From Caballeronia udeis (lineage in GTDB: Bacteria; Pseudomonadota; Gammaproteobacteria; Burkholderiales; Burkholderiaceae): 38,942 nucleotides of DNA. The stretch lies in the NCBI RefSeq assembly GCF_001544555.2, contig NZ_FCOK02000089.1, positions 1 through 38,942 of the forward strand, written 5' to 3'. Below, in pieces: positions 8,384 through 16,008 of the stretch; position 1 is the stretch's first letter, and the number at the start of each line of letters is the position of its first letter. The notes under the pieces are model-generated. The model saw only the letters and a list, made by a program, of their open reading frames with translations, was not told the origin of the DNA and made no database searches. The translations under genes were made by a program, and so were the position numbers.

Positions 8384-9262
8384 ATGTTCGATGACTTCAA
8401 GGACGCATCGGCAACGGTCGATGGCGTCAGGATCAAGGCAATACAAGGCGGCAGTGGCCCCGCGTTGCTGCTGTTGCACGGCCATCCGCAAACTCACGCG
8501 ATCTGGCACAAGGTCGTGCCTGAGCTGACAAAACACTTCACCATCGTCGCCGCGGATCTGCGCGGTTATGGCGACAGCGGCAAACCGCCAGGTTTTCCGG
8601 ATCACAGCAACTATTCGAAGCGCCGCATGGCGCAGGATCAGGTCGACCTGATGCGCACGCTGGGTTATGAATCGTTCGCTGTGCTCGCCCATGATCGCGG
8701 CGGGCGGGTGGCGGCGCGGATGGCGCTGGATCACCCGGGGGTAGTGAGGAAGCTGATCACGCTCGACGTAGCGCCAACGCTCGCGATGTACGAGAAAACC
8801 TCGTTCGAATTCGCTCGCGCTTATTGGCACTGGTTTTTCCTTGTGCGTCCCGCGCCCTTCCCCGAGACACTGATTCGCGCCGACGCGGACCTTTACCTGA
8901 AGCAGACAATCGGCGCGCGTAGTGCGGGGTTAAAGCCATTCACGCCCGAGGCGTATGCGGAATATTTGCGTTGCCTGCAACAGCCGGACACTGCTCATGG
9001 CATCTGCGAGGACTATCGCGCGAGCGTCACGATCGATCTTGAACACGACCGCGAATCGCTGGCGAAAGGCCAGAAGATAGCCTGCGATTTTCTCGCGCTA
9101 TGGGGCGCAGAAGGCGTGATCGAAAAGTGCTTCGATCCTGTCGCCGAATGGAAGCATTTCTCCCATAACGTCAGCGGCCACTCGCTGCCATGCGGCCACT
9201 ACATTCCGGAAGAGGCGCCCGAGTTGCTGCTCGAGCGTGTGCTGCCGTTTCTTCGGGACTGA
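8384..9262 (+). CDS. fluoroacetate/haloacetate dehalogenase (alpha/beta hydrolase)
   Basis: A 292-residue alpha/beta hydrolase that should hydrolyse the carbon-halogen bond of short haloacids such as fluoroacetate, giving glycolate. It carries the full residue set known from the family: nucleophile Asp104 with Arg105 and Arg108 (H-D-R-G-G-R), acid Asp128, halide-pocket His149, Trp150 and Tyr211, and base His272 (C-G-H-Y-I-P-E-E). These numbers are almost identical to those of the Burkholderia enzyme FAc-DEX FA1 as I recall them. The oxyanion-hole H-G-H-P-Q-T motif is at 32-37. The ATG at 8384 has GGGAG upstream; an ATG at 8345 in frame lacks one. It is first in an operon with the LeuC/LeuD-like genes, 5 bases apart. 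Sure of the family; the natural substrate is not proven. Confidence 0.88.
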   Translation: MFDDFKDASATVDGVRIKAIQGGSGPALLLLHGHPQTHAIWHKVVPELTKHFTIVAADLRGYGDSGKPPGFPDHSNYSKRRMAQDQVDLMRTLGYESFAVLAHDRGGRVAARMALDHPGVVRKLITLDVAPTLAMYEKTSFEFARAYWHWFFLVRPAPFPETLIRADADLYLKQTIGARSAGLKPFTPEAYAEYLRCLQQPDTAHGICEDYRASVTIDLEHDRESLAKGQKIACDFLALWGAEGVIEKCFDPVAEWKHFSHNVSGHSLPCGHYIPEEAPELLLERVLPFLRD

Positions 9263-9267
9263 GCATC

Positions 9268-10689
9268 ATGTCGAACCACACTACTTTCTATAAGAAGCTC
9301 GTCGACTCGCATACGGTTACGCGTATCGACGATCAGAACGTGCTGCTCTATGTCGATCTGCATCTGATGAACGAGTACACGAGTCCGCAAGCGTTCAGCG
9401 GTCTCGCTGACAAGGGGCGTCCCGTGCGTCGTCCGAAGCAGCAACTCGCGGTGGTGAGCCACATCATTCCGACACACGCCGAATCGCCGCGTGTGATTCG
9501 CGACGCCGCTTCGTTGTTGCAAGCCGAAAACCTCGCGCGCAACTGCGACAAGGCGGGCATCCGGTTGTATGCGGCGAACGATCCGCTGCAGGGCATTGAG
9601 CACATCATTGCGCCGGAACTGGGGCTGATTCGCCCCGGCATGGCGGTGCTCTGCGGCGATAGCCACACGACCACCTATGGCGCGTTGGGCGCGCTGGGGT
9701 TTGGTATCGGCACATCGGAGGTCGAACACGTTCTGGCTACACAGACGCTGGTGTATCGCGTGGCGCAGACCATGCGGATCTCTATCGATGGCGTCTTGCC
9801 TTATGGCACGGCATCGAAGGACGTGATCATCTGGATCATCTGCCGGATTGGCGCTCAAGGGGCGCGCGGTTACGCGGTGGAGTTCGCGGGTACGACCATC
9901 GCGTCGCTCTCGGCGGAAGCGCGCATGACCTTGTGCAACATGACCGTCGAAGCGGGCGCGCGAGCGGCTTTGATCGCGCCGGATAAAACCACGCTCGACT
10001 ATGTCCACGCGCACGCCACATCGCTGGATGAAGCCGCGTGGCAAGCCGCACTCGCCGACTGGAGCGATTTGAAATCCGACTCCGATGCCATCTTCGACGC
10101 CGAATACACCTTCGATGCCCGCGACATCGCACCCTTTGTCACGTGGGGCACGAGCCCCGACCAGGCGATGCGTGTTGATGCCCTTGTGCCCGACGCCGGC
10201 TCACAAGCCACGCCCGAAGCCGCTGCCGCATTGCGTCGTGCGCTCGACTACATCGGCCTTGAATCGAATCAGCCGATCGCGGGAACGCCTATTGACCGTG
10301 TGTTTATCGGCTCATGCACGAACGGGCGGATCGAGGATTTGCGCATCGTCGCGTCGATTGTGCGCGGGCGCAAAGTGGCAGCAGGTGTACGCGCGATGGT
10401 CGTGCCGGGCTCGGGCTCCGTGCGTCGGCAGGCTGAAGCGGAAGGCATCGCGGAGATTTTAAAAATAGCCGGCTTCGAATGGCGCGAGCCGGGATGCTCG
10501 ATGTGTCTCGCGATGAACGATGACTTCCTCGAAGCGGGCGAGCGCTGTGCATCCACTACGAATCGCAACTTCGAAGGCCGGCAAGGACGCGGCGGCCGCA
10601 CGCATCTGATGAGTCCTGCGATGGCCGCAGCCGCCGCGCTGACCGGGAAGATCACCGATGTCCGCTCGCTGGAGAATCACCATGACTAA
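9268..10689 (+). CDS. LeuC-like hydro-lyase large subunit (aconitase family)
   Basis: The large subunit of a two-subunit hydro-lyase of the isopropylmalate isomerase type (473 residues). The [4Fe-4S] ligands are present (G-S-C-T-N-G-R and P-G-C-S-M-C-L-A-M-N), as are the family motifs G-R-P-V-R-R-P, C-G-D-S-H-T-T-T-Y-G-A-L-G and G-I-G-T-S-E-V-E-H-V-L-A-T-Q. It is not in a leucine cluster: no leuB lies beside it. It follows a dehalogenase, is controlled by a LysR gene and ends beside a dicarboxylate-transporter remnant. Catabolic paralogues of this type include maleate, citraconate and dimethylmalate hydratases, and one of those roles is more likely here than leucine synthesis. The ATG at 9268 is five bases after the upstream stop. 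Sure of family, unsure of substrate. Confidence 0.85.
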   Translation: MSNHTTFYKKLVDSHTVTRIDDQNVLLYVDLHLMNEYTSPQAFSGLADKGRPVRRPKQQLAVVSHIIPTHAESPRVIRDAASLLQAENLARNCDKAGIRLYAANDPLQGIEHIIAPELGLIRPGMAVLCGDSHTTTYGALGALGFGIGTSEVEHVLATQTLVYRVAQTMRISIDGVLPYGTASKDVIIWIICRIGAQGARGYAVEFAGTTIASLSAEARMTLCNMTVEAGARAALIAPDKTTLDYVHAHATSLDEAAWQAALADWSDLKSDSDAIFDAEYTFDARDIAPFVTWGTSPDQAMRVDALVPDAGSQATPEAAAALRRALDYIGLESNQPIAGTPIDRVFIGSCTNGRIEDLRIVASIVRGRKVAAGVRAMVVPGSGSVRRQAEAEGIAEILKIAGFEWREPGCSMCLAMNDDFLEAGERCASTTNRNFEGRQGRGGRTHLMSPAMAAAAALTGKITDVRSLENHHD

Positions 10690-11299
10690 TGTGACTGTGA
10701 TTGAAGGCAGCGCGGTGCCGTTGCCAATAGAGAACCTCGACACCGATCAGATCATGCCGAAGCAGTTCCTTCGGATCATCGACAAAGCGGGTTTAAGCAA
10801 AGGTTTGCTCTACGACCTTCGCTTCGATGAACACGGCGCACCGCTCGCAGATTGCGCGCTTAATAAACCCGCTTATAAAGGCGCGCGCATCCTGATCGGC
10901 GGCGCAAATTTTGGTTGCGGATCGAGCCGGGAACATGCGGTCTGGGGACTCCAGCAATACGGTTTCGACGCCGTGATTGCACCCAGCTTCGCCGAAATCT
11001 TCTACTCCAACGCGATGAACAATCGGCTGCTGCTCGTGCAACTAGAACGTGAAGCGGTGGACGTGTTGCTGCGCGAATCGACGGACGATCCGGCGTCGAA
11101 AGTTCTTATCGACCTGGAAGCGCAGACGGTTCGCTCGACAACCAGCGCGCAGGTTTTCAGGTTCCCGCTGGGCGCGCGGCACAAGCGCATGGTGATCGAA
11201 GGCATGGACACGATCGACCTGACGCTGACCGCTCTCGCCGACATAGAAGCCTTTGAAAAGCGCCACTTCGAACGTCATCCCTGGGCTGCAGTGATGTAG
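10682..11299 (+). CDS. LeuD-like hydro-lyase small subunit
   Basis: The swivel-domain partner of the preceding large subunit (205 residues). Family marks are N-L-D-T-D-Q-I-M-P-K-Q-F-L near the N-terminus, I-L-I-G-G-A-N-F-G-C-G-S-S-R-E-H-A-V-W (the substrate-binding loop) and I-A-P-S-F-A-E-I-F-Y-S-N-A. The start ATG at 10682 overlaps the large-subunit stop by eight bases and has GGAG seven bases upstream, so the two are translationally coupled and should form one enzyme. See the large subunit for the question of substrate. A GC-rich hairpin follows the stop. Confidence 0.88.
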   Translation: MTNVTVIEGSAVPLPIENLDTDQIMPKQFLRIIDKAGLSKGLLYDLRFDEHGAPLADCALNKPAYKGARILIGGANFGCGSSREHAVWGLQQYGFDAVIAPSFAEIFYSNAMNNRLLLVQLEREAVDVLLRESTDDPASKVLIDLEAQTVRSTTSAQVFRFPLGARHKRMVIEGMDTIDLTLTALADIEAFEKRHFERHPWAAVM

Positions 11300-11302
11300 C
11301 CC

Positions 11303-11320
11303 GCGCGGTTACGGCCGCGC
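11303..11320 (+). terminator. weak hairpin after the LeuD-like gene
   Basis: Six GC pairs (11303-11308 with 11315-11320) enclose a six-base loop, a few bases past the stop codon. There is no T-run, so it may only stabilise the transcript end or reduce read-through into the dctA remnant. Confidence 0.35.
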
Positions 11321-11346
11321 TCATTAAAGACACCATTAATCCGACC

Positions 11347-11360
11347 GCTTACGCGTAAGC
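11347..11360. promoter_or_regulatory. 14-bp perfect palindrome upstream of the dctA remnant
   Basis: A perfect palindrome (GCTTACGCGTAAGC) sits about 40 bases before the start codon of the former transporter gene. Its symmetry and position fit an operator for a dimeric regulator, but no protein can be assigned. Confidence 0.35.
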
Positions 11361-11401
11361 CAAAGCGGCAGGGACACGTTTTGCCCAAAACAGGAGGAGA
11401 C

Positions 11402-11577
11402 ATGAAACGCAAGCCGTTCTACCGGATTCTGTATGCGCAGGTGATCGCCGCGATTTTCGCTGGCGTGCTACTCGGGCATTTCCTTCCCGGCGAAGGCATC
11501 GCGATGAAACCCCTTGGCGATGCCTTCATCAACTGGTTCGCATGATCATCAGCCCGGTGATTTTCTGCAGAGGCTGA
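11402..11577 (+). pseudogene. dctA: dctA remnant (C4-dicarboxylate transporter, 5' end only)
   Basis: A strong ribosome site (AGGAGGAGAC) precedes an ATG, and the first 47 codons read like the start of DctA: a short basic head, then F-Y-R-I-L-Y-A-Q-V-I-A-A-I-F-A-G-V-L-L-G-H-F and K-P-L-G-D-A-F-I. The frame then stops at 11545. A shift by one base continues the DctA sequence (M-I-I-S-P-V-I-F-C) before a new stop at 11577, where the homology ends. Full DctA has about 430 residues, so most of the gene is deleted and what is left carries a frameshift. An intact gene would have supplied dicarboxylate uptake to the hydro-lyase operon upstream. Confidence 0.85.
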
Positions 11578-11584
11578 CGCGGCG

Positions 11585-12475
11585 TTACTTTCCGGCCGGT
11601 GCCGACGCTGGTTCGGCCGCGCCCGGATCGGCGTAGTTCGGCAAGCCTTGCGAACTGCTGCTTCCGCCCATGCCGGGTTTTGCCGGCGCAGCCGTTGCGC
11701 TCGCGCCGGCCGCAGGCGCCGCGGCACCACCACTTTCATCGCCGTAATCCGGCAGCGCCGCGTTCGCCGCGCCCGTCAACTGATACTGTCGACGCTGCGT
11801 GTAGGCGTCGCGGACGAACGCATATTTATCCAGCGCGGCTTGCGACAGGATGTCCGTTGCACCCAGCAAATCGGCCCGCGCGCTGACAAACCGCATGACG
11901 AACAACGACACATCCGCTTCCGTACTCAGGTAAGTCCCCGGACTCAGCGGATAGCTCGCAATCCAGTTCGTTGCATCGCGCACCGAACTCGGGCCAAGCA
12001 GCGGCAACACCAGATACGGTCCCGACGGCACGCCGTAATGGCCGAGCGTCAGCCCGAAGTCCTGATCGTGCTTCGGCAGCCCGGCGGGTGTAGCCCAGTC
12101 GATCAGGCCGCCAATACCGAACGTGGAGTTGATCGCAATGCGCATCAGGTCTTCGGTCGCGTCAGTGATCTTCAACTGCAGCAGGTTGTTCGCGAAGTTG
12201 CCAATGTCGCCAATGTTCGAAAAGAAGCTGCTGATCGCCGTGCGCAGCGGTGCCGGCGTGACCTTCACGTAGCCGGTTGCAATCGGGCGAGCGACGTATT
12301 TGTCGGCGGCGTCGTTGAACTTGAAGATCTCGCGATTCATCGGTTCCAGCGGATCGCCCGGTTTACGGTCGGGGCCCGTGGCGCAACCGGACAGGGCGAA
12401 AGCAGCGGCGAGCAGCACGCCGCCAGAGAGCGCTCGCAGGGTGCGGGCGGCATCAGGCGTTTTTGCCATCCTCAT
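11585..12475 (-). CDS. mlaA: MlaA/VacJ family outer-membrane lipoprotein
   Basis: An outer-membrane lipoprotein of about 296 residues that removes mislocalised phospholipid from the outer leaflet in the Mla system. The signal peptide ends in a lipobox (A-L-S-G-C). The family core follows: D-P-L-E-P-M-N-R-E-I-F-K-F-N-D, F-F-S-N-I-G-D-I-G-N-F-A-N-N-L-L-Q, G-G-L-I-D-W-A-T-P-A-G-L and F-G-L-T-L-G-H-Y-G-V-P-S-G-P-Y-L-V-L-P. The C-terminal 55 residues are a low-complexity Ala/Gly/Ser/Pro tail that is not part of the domain. The start has AAGGA about nine bases upstream. It lies 53 bases after hpnN on the same strand and is probably co-transcribed with it, which links it to envelope lipid handling. 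Confidence 0.92.
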   Translation of the reverse strand: MRMAKTPDAARTLRALSGGVLLAAAFALSGCATGPDRKPGDPLEPMNREIFKFNDAADKYVARPIATGYVKVTPAPLRTAISSFFSNIGDIGNFANNLLQLKITDATEDLMRIAINSTFGIGGLIDWATPAGLPKHDQDFGLTLGHYGVPSGPYLVLPLLGPSSVRDATNWIASYPLSPGTYLSTEADVSLFVMRFVSARADLLGATDILSQAALDKYAFVRDAYTQRRQYQLTGAANAALPDYGDESGGAAAPAAGASATAAPAKPGMGGSSSSQGLPNYADPGAAEPASAPAGK

Positions 12476-12528
12476 GGGTCGGTTTCCTTGGGGTCGTGCG
12501 TCAGTTATGAGTGCGTTTAAGGAACGGT

Positions 12529-15144
12529 TTAAACGGTTTCGGCGACTTTTTTCGGTCGCACCCGGGGTTTTCCCATTAGAACCGGCTGAAATACCACTGC
12601 GCCGATTAACGTCGTAAAAAGCGCCAGGACCAGGAGCCTGCCCATGCTCGATGTGCCCGGATGATGCGAAAACCACAAACTGCCGAACGCCGTCGCCGTG
12701 GTCGCGGCGCTGAACATCACGGCGTGCGTGAGGCTGGACTGCAGCAGGCCCGTTTGTCCGGAGCGCCACGCCATGACGAAATAGATCTTGAACGCCACGC
12801 CAATGCCCAGCATCAACGGCAACGCAATGATGTTCGCGAAGTTCAGCGGCATGTCGAACACCACGCACAGCTCCAGCGTGACGACGGCGGAAACAAGCAA
12901 AGGTATCAAAGTTCTCAAAACGTCGCCGATTCGACGCAAAGTCAGCCACAGCAGGATTGCGATGGCGATCAGCGACCACGCCGCCGCCTGCTCGAACGCC
13001 TTGATGATCGTATTGGCCGAATGCAGCACCGAGATCGGGCCGCCGATCGCGTTCGGTTCGGCTTTCTGCACAGCGTCCGCGAAGCGGGCGAGCAGTTTGT
13101 CGTCGTCACGGCTCTTGCCGTCCAGCGCTTTGGGCGATGCTTCCACGAGCGCGTGGCCGTCGGCTGCGAGCCAGCTTTCTGTCATCGATTTAGGCAGCGA
13201 CGCCAGCGTGATCGGCGACGGTTGCAGCAGCGCGCGCATCTGGCCCAGCGCGATACGCAGCGGGTCAGACATGGCGTGCTCGGCACGGTCACGGGTGGCG
13301 GCATCGGCTGCGGCGAGCTTTTTCAGCGTCGCCGCCAGGCGGCGAGCTTCAGCTTCACCGGGGCCGGGATGTTCATCGGCGGCGAGTTCCAGCGAGTTTG
13401 ACAGACGCTTGAGCGTGGCGACACGCACGTCGTCGTTGGCCGGCGTGGCGACACGCTGGTCCAGCGAAGGCAGGAGCACCGACGCCGCCGCGGCAATCAG
13501 ATCGAGCTTTTGCGGCTGATCGGCAGGAATCAGCGTCGACAAGGTCGTCGCGCGCTCCACTTCCGGCAGCTTCTCGAGCTTCGCCGCGATCTTGTCCGCT
13601 TCTTCCAGCGAGGGCGCAAGCACTTTCACGTCGTTCACGGCCGCTTCGGGCGCGTCTTTCAGCGAGAGCAGCGTGGCCATGGACTCCGTTTTCGGGTCCT
13701 TCAGGTTCAGCGGATTGAAGTCAAAACGCAGATGCAGCAGCAACGGCAGCGCGCAGATCACGACTACCAGCGCGCCGATCAGAACCGGCGTGCGATTGCG
13801 CGCGAGGTAGTCGTCCACCGGCGCGAGTTTCGGGAAGCCCGGCGAGGCTGCTTCGCCCGGCGGTGCGAACACCTTGATCAGCGCCGGGAACAAGGTCATG
13901 TTGGTGACATACGCGACCAGCATGCCCACGCCTGCAATCTGCCCGAGTTCGGACACGCCGCGATACGCGGTGGGCAGGAACGAGAAGAAGCTTGCCGCCG
14001 TCGCGGCGGCGGCGAGTGTCAGCGGAATGCCCACGTGGCGCGCCGTGTTCACGAGCGCGACGTCCAGCCGGTCGTCCTTGAAGCGTTCCTCGCGATACCG
14101 CACCCCGAACTGGACGCCGAAATCCACGCCGAGCCCGACGAACAGCACCATGAACGCGACCGAAATCAGGTTCAGCGCGTGGACCATGAGCAGGCCGAGC
14201 GCGGCGGTGATGGCGAGTCCGACGAACAGCGTGATGAACACGGCGATGATCATCTTTCCCGAGCGCAGCGCGAGCCAGAGGATCACCAGCACGACAATGA
14301 ACGTCAGGATGCCGTTGAGTACGGCGCCGTCTTTCAGCGATGCGAATTCTTCGTCGGAGAGCGGTTGTTCGCCGGTCAGCCGCACGACGGCCCCATATTT
14401 CTCCGATAACTTCAGTTCATTCGCCGTCGCGCGAATTGCATTCGATCCGATCGCGCCCGGTTCCAGCGCGTTGTAGTCCACTACCGGCTGCACGGTCACG
14501 AACGCACGCGCGGGCTGCGTGGCCGAGGTGTCGACCAGATTGCGCCACGAGAACACGGTGGGTTGATTGGCGAGGACTTTGTCCAGCACATCGGCGCTCT
14601 TGCCCAGCAGCTTCGACATTTGCCCGAGCGTCACCTGCCCAAGTTGCAGCGGCAGGAGGAGGCTGGTGTTGAGCGTGCCGGCCAGGCCGGTGAGCGTGGG
14701 GTCGTGCGCCAGCGCGTTGATCAGCGGACGCGCTTTCACGAGTTGCTGGGTGGTGTCGGCGACTTTATCGGTGGAAAGGTACAGCAGGCCGTTGTGCTCG
14801 AAAAAATCGCCGCCCGAGGGTTGCGACACTGCCGTGAAGTGTTGCGTGTTCTTGGCCAGCGCGGTGGCGAGCTCGTCGGCGGCGGCATCGGCGAATTCAG
14901 GCGCTTGCGCTTCGACCACCACGAGCACCGTCGATCCCCGTTGCGGAAAGGCTTCGTCAATCGCATGACCGCGCGCCGCCCACTCGGGTTCTGTCTCGAT
15001 CAACTGGTTGATGTCGGTGCTGATCTTGAAGTGATGCACCACGTAATAGCCGCTCAGCACCGCGATCAGCAGCGATAGAACGATGATCCAGCCGGGTCGG
15101 CGGATCGATAAGGTGACGAGACGGGCAATGAGAGGCGTGAGCAT
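12529..15144 (-). CDS. hpnN: hopanoid-transporting RND protein HpnN
   Basis: An RND/MMPL-type inner-membrane transporter of 871 residues, believed to move hopanoids towards the outer membrane. It has the two-fold RND plan. A first membrane helix (W-I-I-V-L-S-L-L-I-A-V-L-S-G-Y-Y) and large periplasmic loop are followed by five helices (from I-L-T-F-I-V-V-L-V-I-L-W-L-A-L-R to M-T-L-F-P-A-L). A second helix (P-V-L-I-G-A-L-V-V-V-I-C-A-L-P), loop and helix set follow, ending with V-V-F-Q-P-V-L-M-G. The motif F-V-G-L-G-V-D-F-G-V-Q-F-G-V-R-Y is typical of HpnN. I place the start at 15144, where the conserved M-L-T-P-L-I-A-R-L-V begins; the frame is open further upstream but has no family sequence there. 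mlaA follows in the same direction. Confidence 0.92.
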   Translation of the reverse strand: MLTPLIARLVTLSIRRPGWIIVLSLLIAVLSGYYVVHHFKISTDINQLIETEPEWAARGHAIDEAFPQRGSTVLVVVEAQAPEFADAAADELATALAKNTQHFTAVSQPSGGDFFEHNGLLYLSTDKVADTTQQLVKARPLINALAHDPTLTGLAGTLNTSLLLPLQLGQVTLGQMSKLLGKSADVLDKVLANQPTVFSWRNLVDTSATQPARAFVTVQPVVDYNALEPGAIGSNAIRATANELKLSEKYGAVVRLTGEQPLSDEEFASLKDGAVLNGILTFIVVLVILWLALRSGKMIIAVFITLFVGLAITAALGLLMVHALNLISVAFMVLFVGLGVDFGVQFGVRYREERFKDDRLDVALVNTARHVGIPLTLAAAATAASFFSFLPTAYRGVSELGQIAGVGMLVAYVTNMTLFPALIKVFAPPGEAASPGFPKLAPVDDYLARNRTPVLIGALVVVICALPLLLHLRFDFNPLNLKDPKTESMATLLSLKDAPEAAVNDVKVLAPSLEEADKIAAKLEKLPEVERATTLSTLIPADQPQKLDLIAAAASVLLPSLDQRVATPANDDVRVATLKRLSNSLELAADEHPGPGEAEARRLAATLKKLAAADAATRDRAEHAMSDPLRIALGQMRALLQPSPITLASLPKSMTESWLAADGHALVEASPKALDGKSRDDDKLLARFADAVQKAEPNAIGGPISVLHSANTIIKAFEQAAAWSLIAIAILLWLTLRRIGDVLRTLIPLLVSAVVTLELCVVFDMPLNFANIIALPLMLGIGVAFKIYFVMAWRSGQTGLLQSSLTHAVMFSAATTATAFGSLWFSHHPGTSSMGRLLVLALFTTLIGAVVFQPVLMGKPRVRPKKVAETV

Positions 15145-15435
15145 GAAGACGGATGCCTCGGAGGGCGTGTTCTGGTGATTTGCTGATTGGAAACAAGTGC
15201 CGTGAGGCGCCGCGTGAGTATACCGGGCGCGAGGAGGCGCTAGCAGAAGGAGCGTTCGCGCTGCGACCTGCGAATCCGGCTCTGCTGTCAGACAAAAACT
15301 TGTCGTTTGTGTCAGCAGTTTGCGGACCGGGTTCTGGCGGGTGCTGAGATCAGCGCACACTTAATGACAAACTGTACTAACATTGTGACACCGCCCAGTT
15401 CGTTTCCGGACTAACATTGTCATCACGGTGAAGCA
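15145..15435. promoter_or_regulatory. divergent region hpnN / mazEF
   Basis: This stretch of about 290 bases lies between the divergent hpnN and mazE starts and must hold both promoters. The right part has an 11-bp direct repeat (described separately). Apart from that no gene or RNA is visible. Confidence 0.4.
15376..15420 (+). repeat. direct repeat upstream of mazE, likely operator
   Basis: ACTAACATTGT occurs twice, at 15376-15386 and 15410-15420, so the copies start 34 bases apart, about three helical turns. ATGACAA at 15363-15369 and TTGTCAT at 15417-15423 also form an inverted pair. The second copy is 15 bases before the mazE start codon. Repeats in this position are typical operators for autoregulation by MazE or the MazE-MazF complex. 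Confidence 0.5.
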
Positions 15436-15684
15436 ATGAAAACAACGATTCGCAGGATGGGAAACTCGCAAGGCGTGTTGATTCCGAAACCCATCCTCGC
15501 CCAACTTGGGCTGGAGGACGAAGTGGAGATGGAAGTGGAAAACGACGCAATTGTTCTAAGAAAACCGCAGAAGAAGGCCCGCCAGGGCTGGGCTGACGCA
15601 AGCAAAGCCATAGCGAATGCTGGCGACGACGAGCTTGTGATGGGCGAGTTTCCGAACGCCGATGATGCGGAGCTTTCGTGGTAG
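15436..15684 (+). CDS. mazE: MazE-like antitoxin
   Basis: The antitoxin and DNA-binding half of a type II toxin-antitoxin pair (82 residues). The N-terminal swapped-hairpin SpoVT/AbrB (MazE) domain is plain: R-R-M-G-N-S-Q-G-V-L-I-P-K-P-I-L-A-Q-L-G-L, then E-V-E-M-E-V-E-N-D-A-I-V-L-R-K-P. The acidic C-terminal tail (G-E-F-P-N-A-D-D-A-E-L-S-W) is the usual toxin-binding segment. It overlaps the toxin gene by seven bases. It probably represses its own promoter through the repeats upstream. Confidence 0.92.
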   Translation: MKTTIRRMGNSQGVLIPKPILAQLGLEDEVEMEVENDAIVLRKPQKKARQGWADASKAIANAGDDELVMGEFPNADDAELSW

Positions 15685-15998
15685 TGCGCGGAGAGGTCTG
15701 GCTCATTAACCTGGACCCTACAGTCGGCGGCGAGATTCAAAAGACCCGGCCTTGCGTGGTCATATCGCCGCCGGAGTTGCATGACCATCTGCGCACGGTA
15801 ATCGTCGCGCCCATGACAACCAAAAGCCGGCCAGCGCCTTATCGTGTCTCAGTCGTATTCAGTCAGAAGAAAGGACTGGTCCTGCTCGACCAGATCCGTA
15901 CCATCGACAAAACCCGTCTGGTCAAGAAGCTCGGCGCCGTGCCGGCCAACACGTTGTCGGTCACATTGCGGACGCTGCAGGAAGTTTTCGCTGCTTAA
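15678..15998 (+). CDS. mazF: MazF/PemK-family endoribonuclease toxin
   Basis: The toxin half of the pair (106 residues), a ribosome-independent mRNA interferase. Family marks: R-G-E-V-W-L-I-N-L-D-P-T-V-G-G-E-I-Q-K-T-R-P-C-V-V-I-S, the strand T-V-I-V-A-P-M-T-T, and L-L-D-Q-I-R-T-I-D-K-T-R-L near the end. The conserved Arg (K-T-R-P) and Thr (P-M-T-T) of the active site are present, so it looks intact. The start is a GTG at 15678, inside the antitoxin's last codons, with GGAG five bases upstream; a second GTG at 15684 is possible. The gene ends 11 bases before the convergent piuC-like gene. Confidence 0.92.
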   Translation: MVVRGEVWLINLDPTVGGEIQKTRPCVVISPPELHDHLRTVIVAPMTTKSRPAPYRVSVVFSQKKGLVLLDQIRTIDKTRLVKKLGAVPANTLSVTLRTLQEVFAA

Positions 15999-16008
15999 GA
16001 AGCAACCC

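Noticed and set aside
9268..11299. Calling the hydro-lyase pair leuC and leuD of leucine synthesis
   Set aside because: No leuB or other leucine gene is adjacent, and the context is catabolic; family certain, leucine role not supported.
13510..14409. Plus-strand open frame opposite hpnN
   Set aside because: Very Arg/Gln/His-rich shadow of the hpnN coding sequence, no recognisable protein features.
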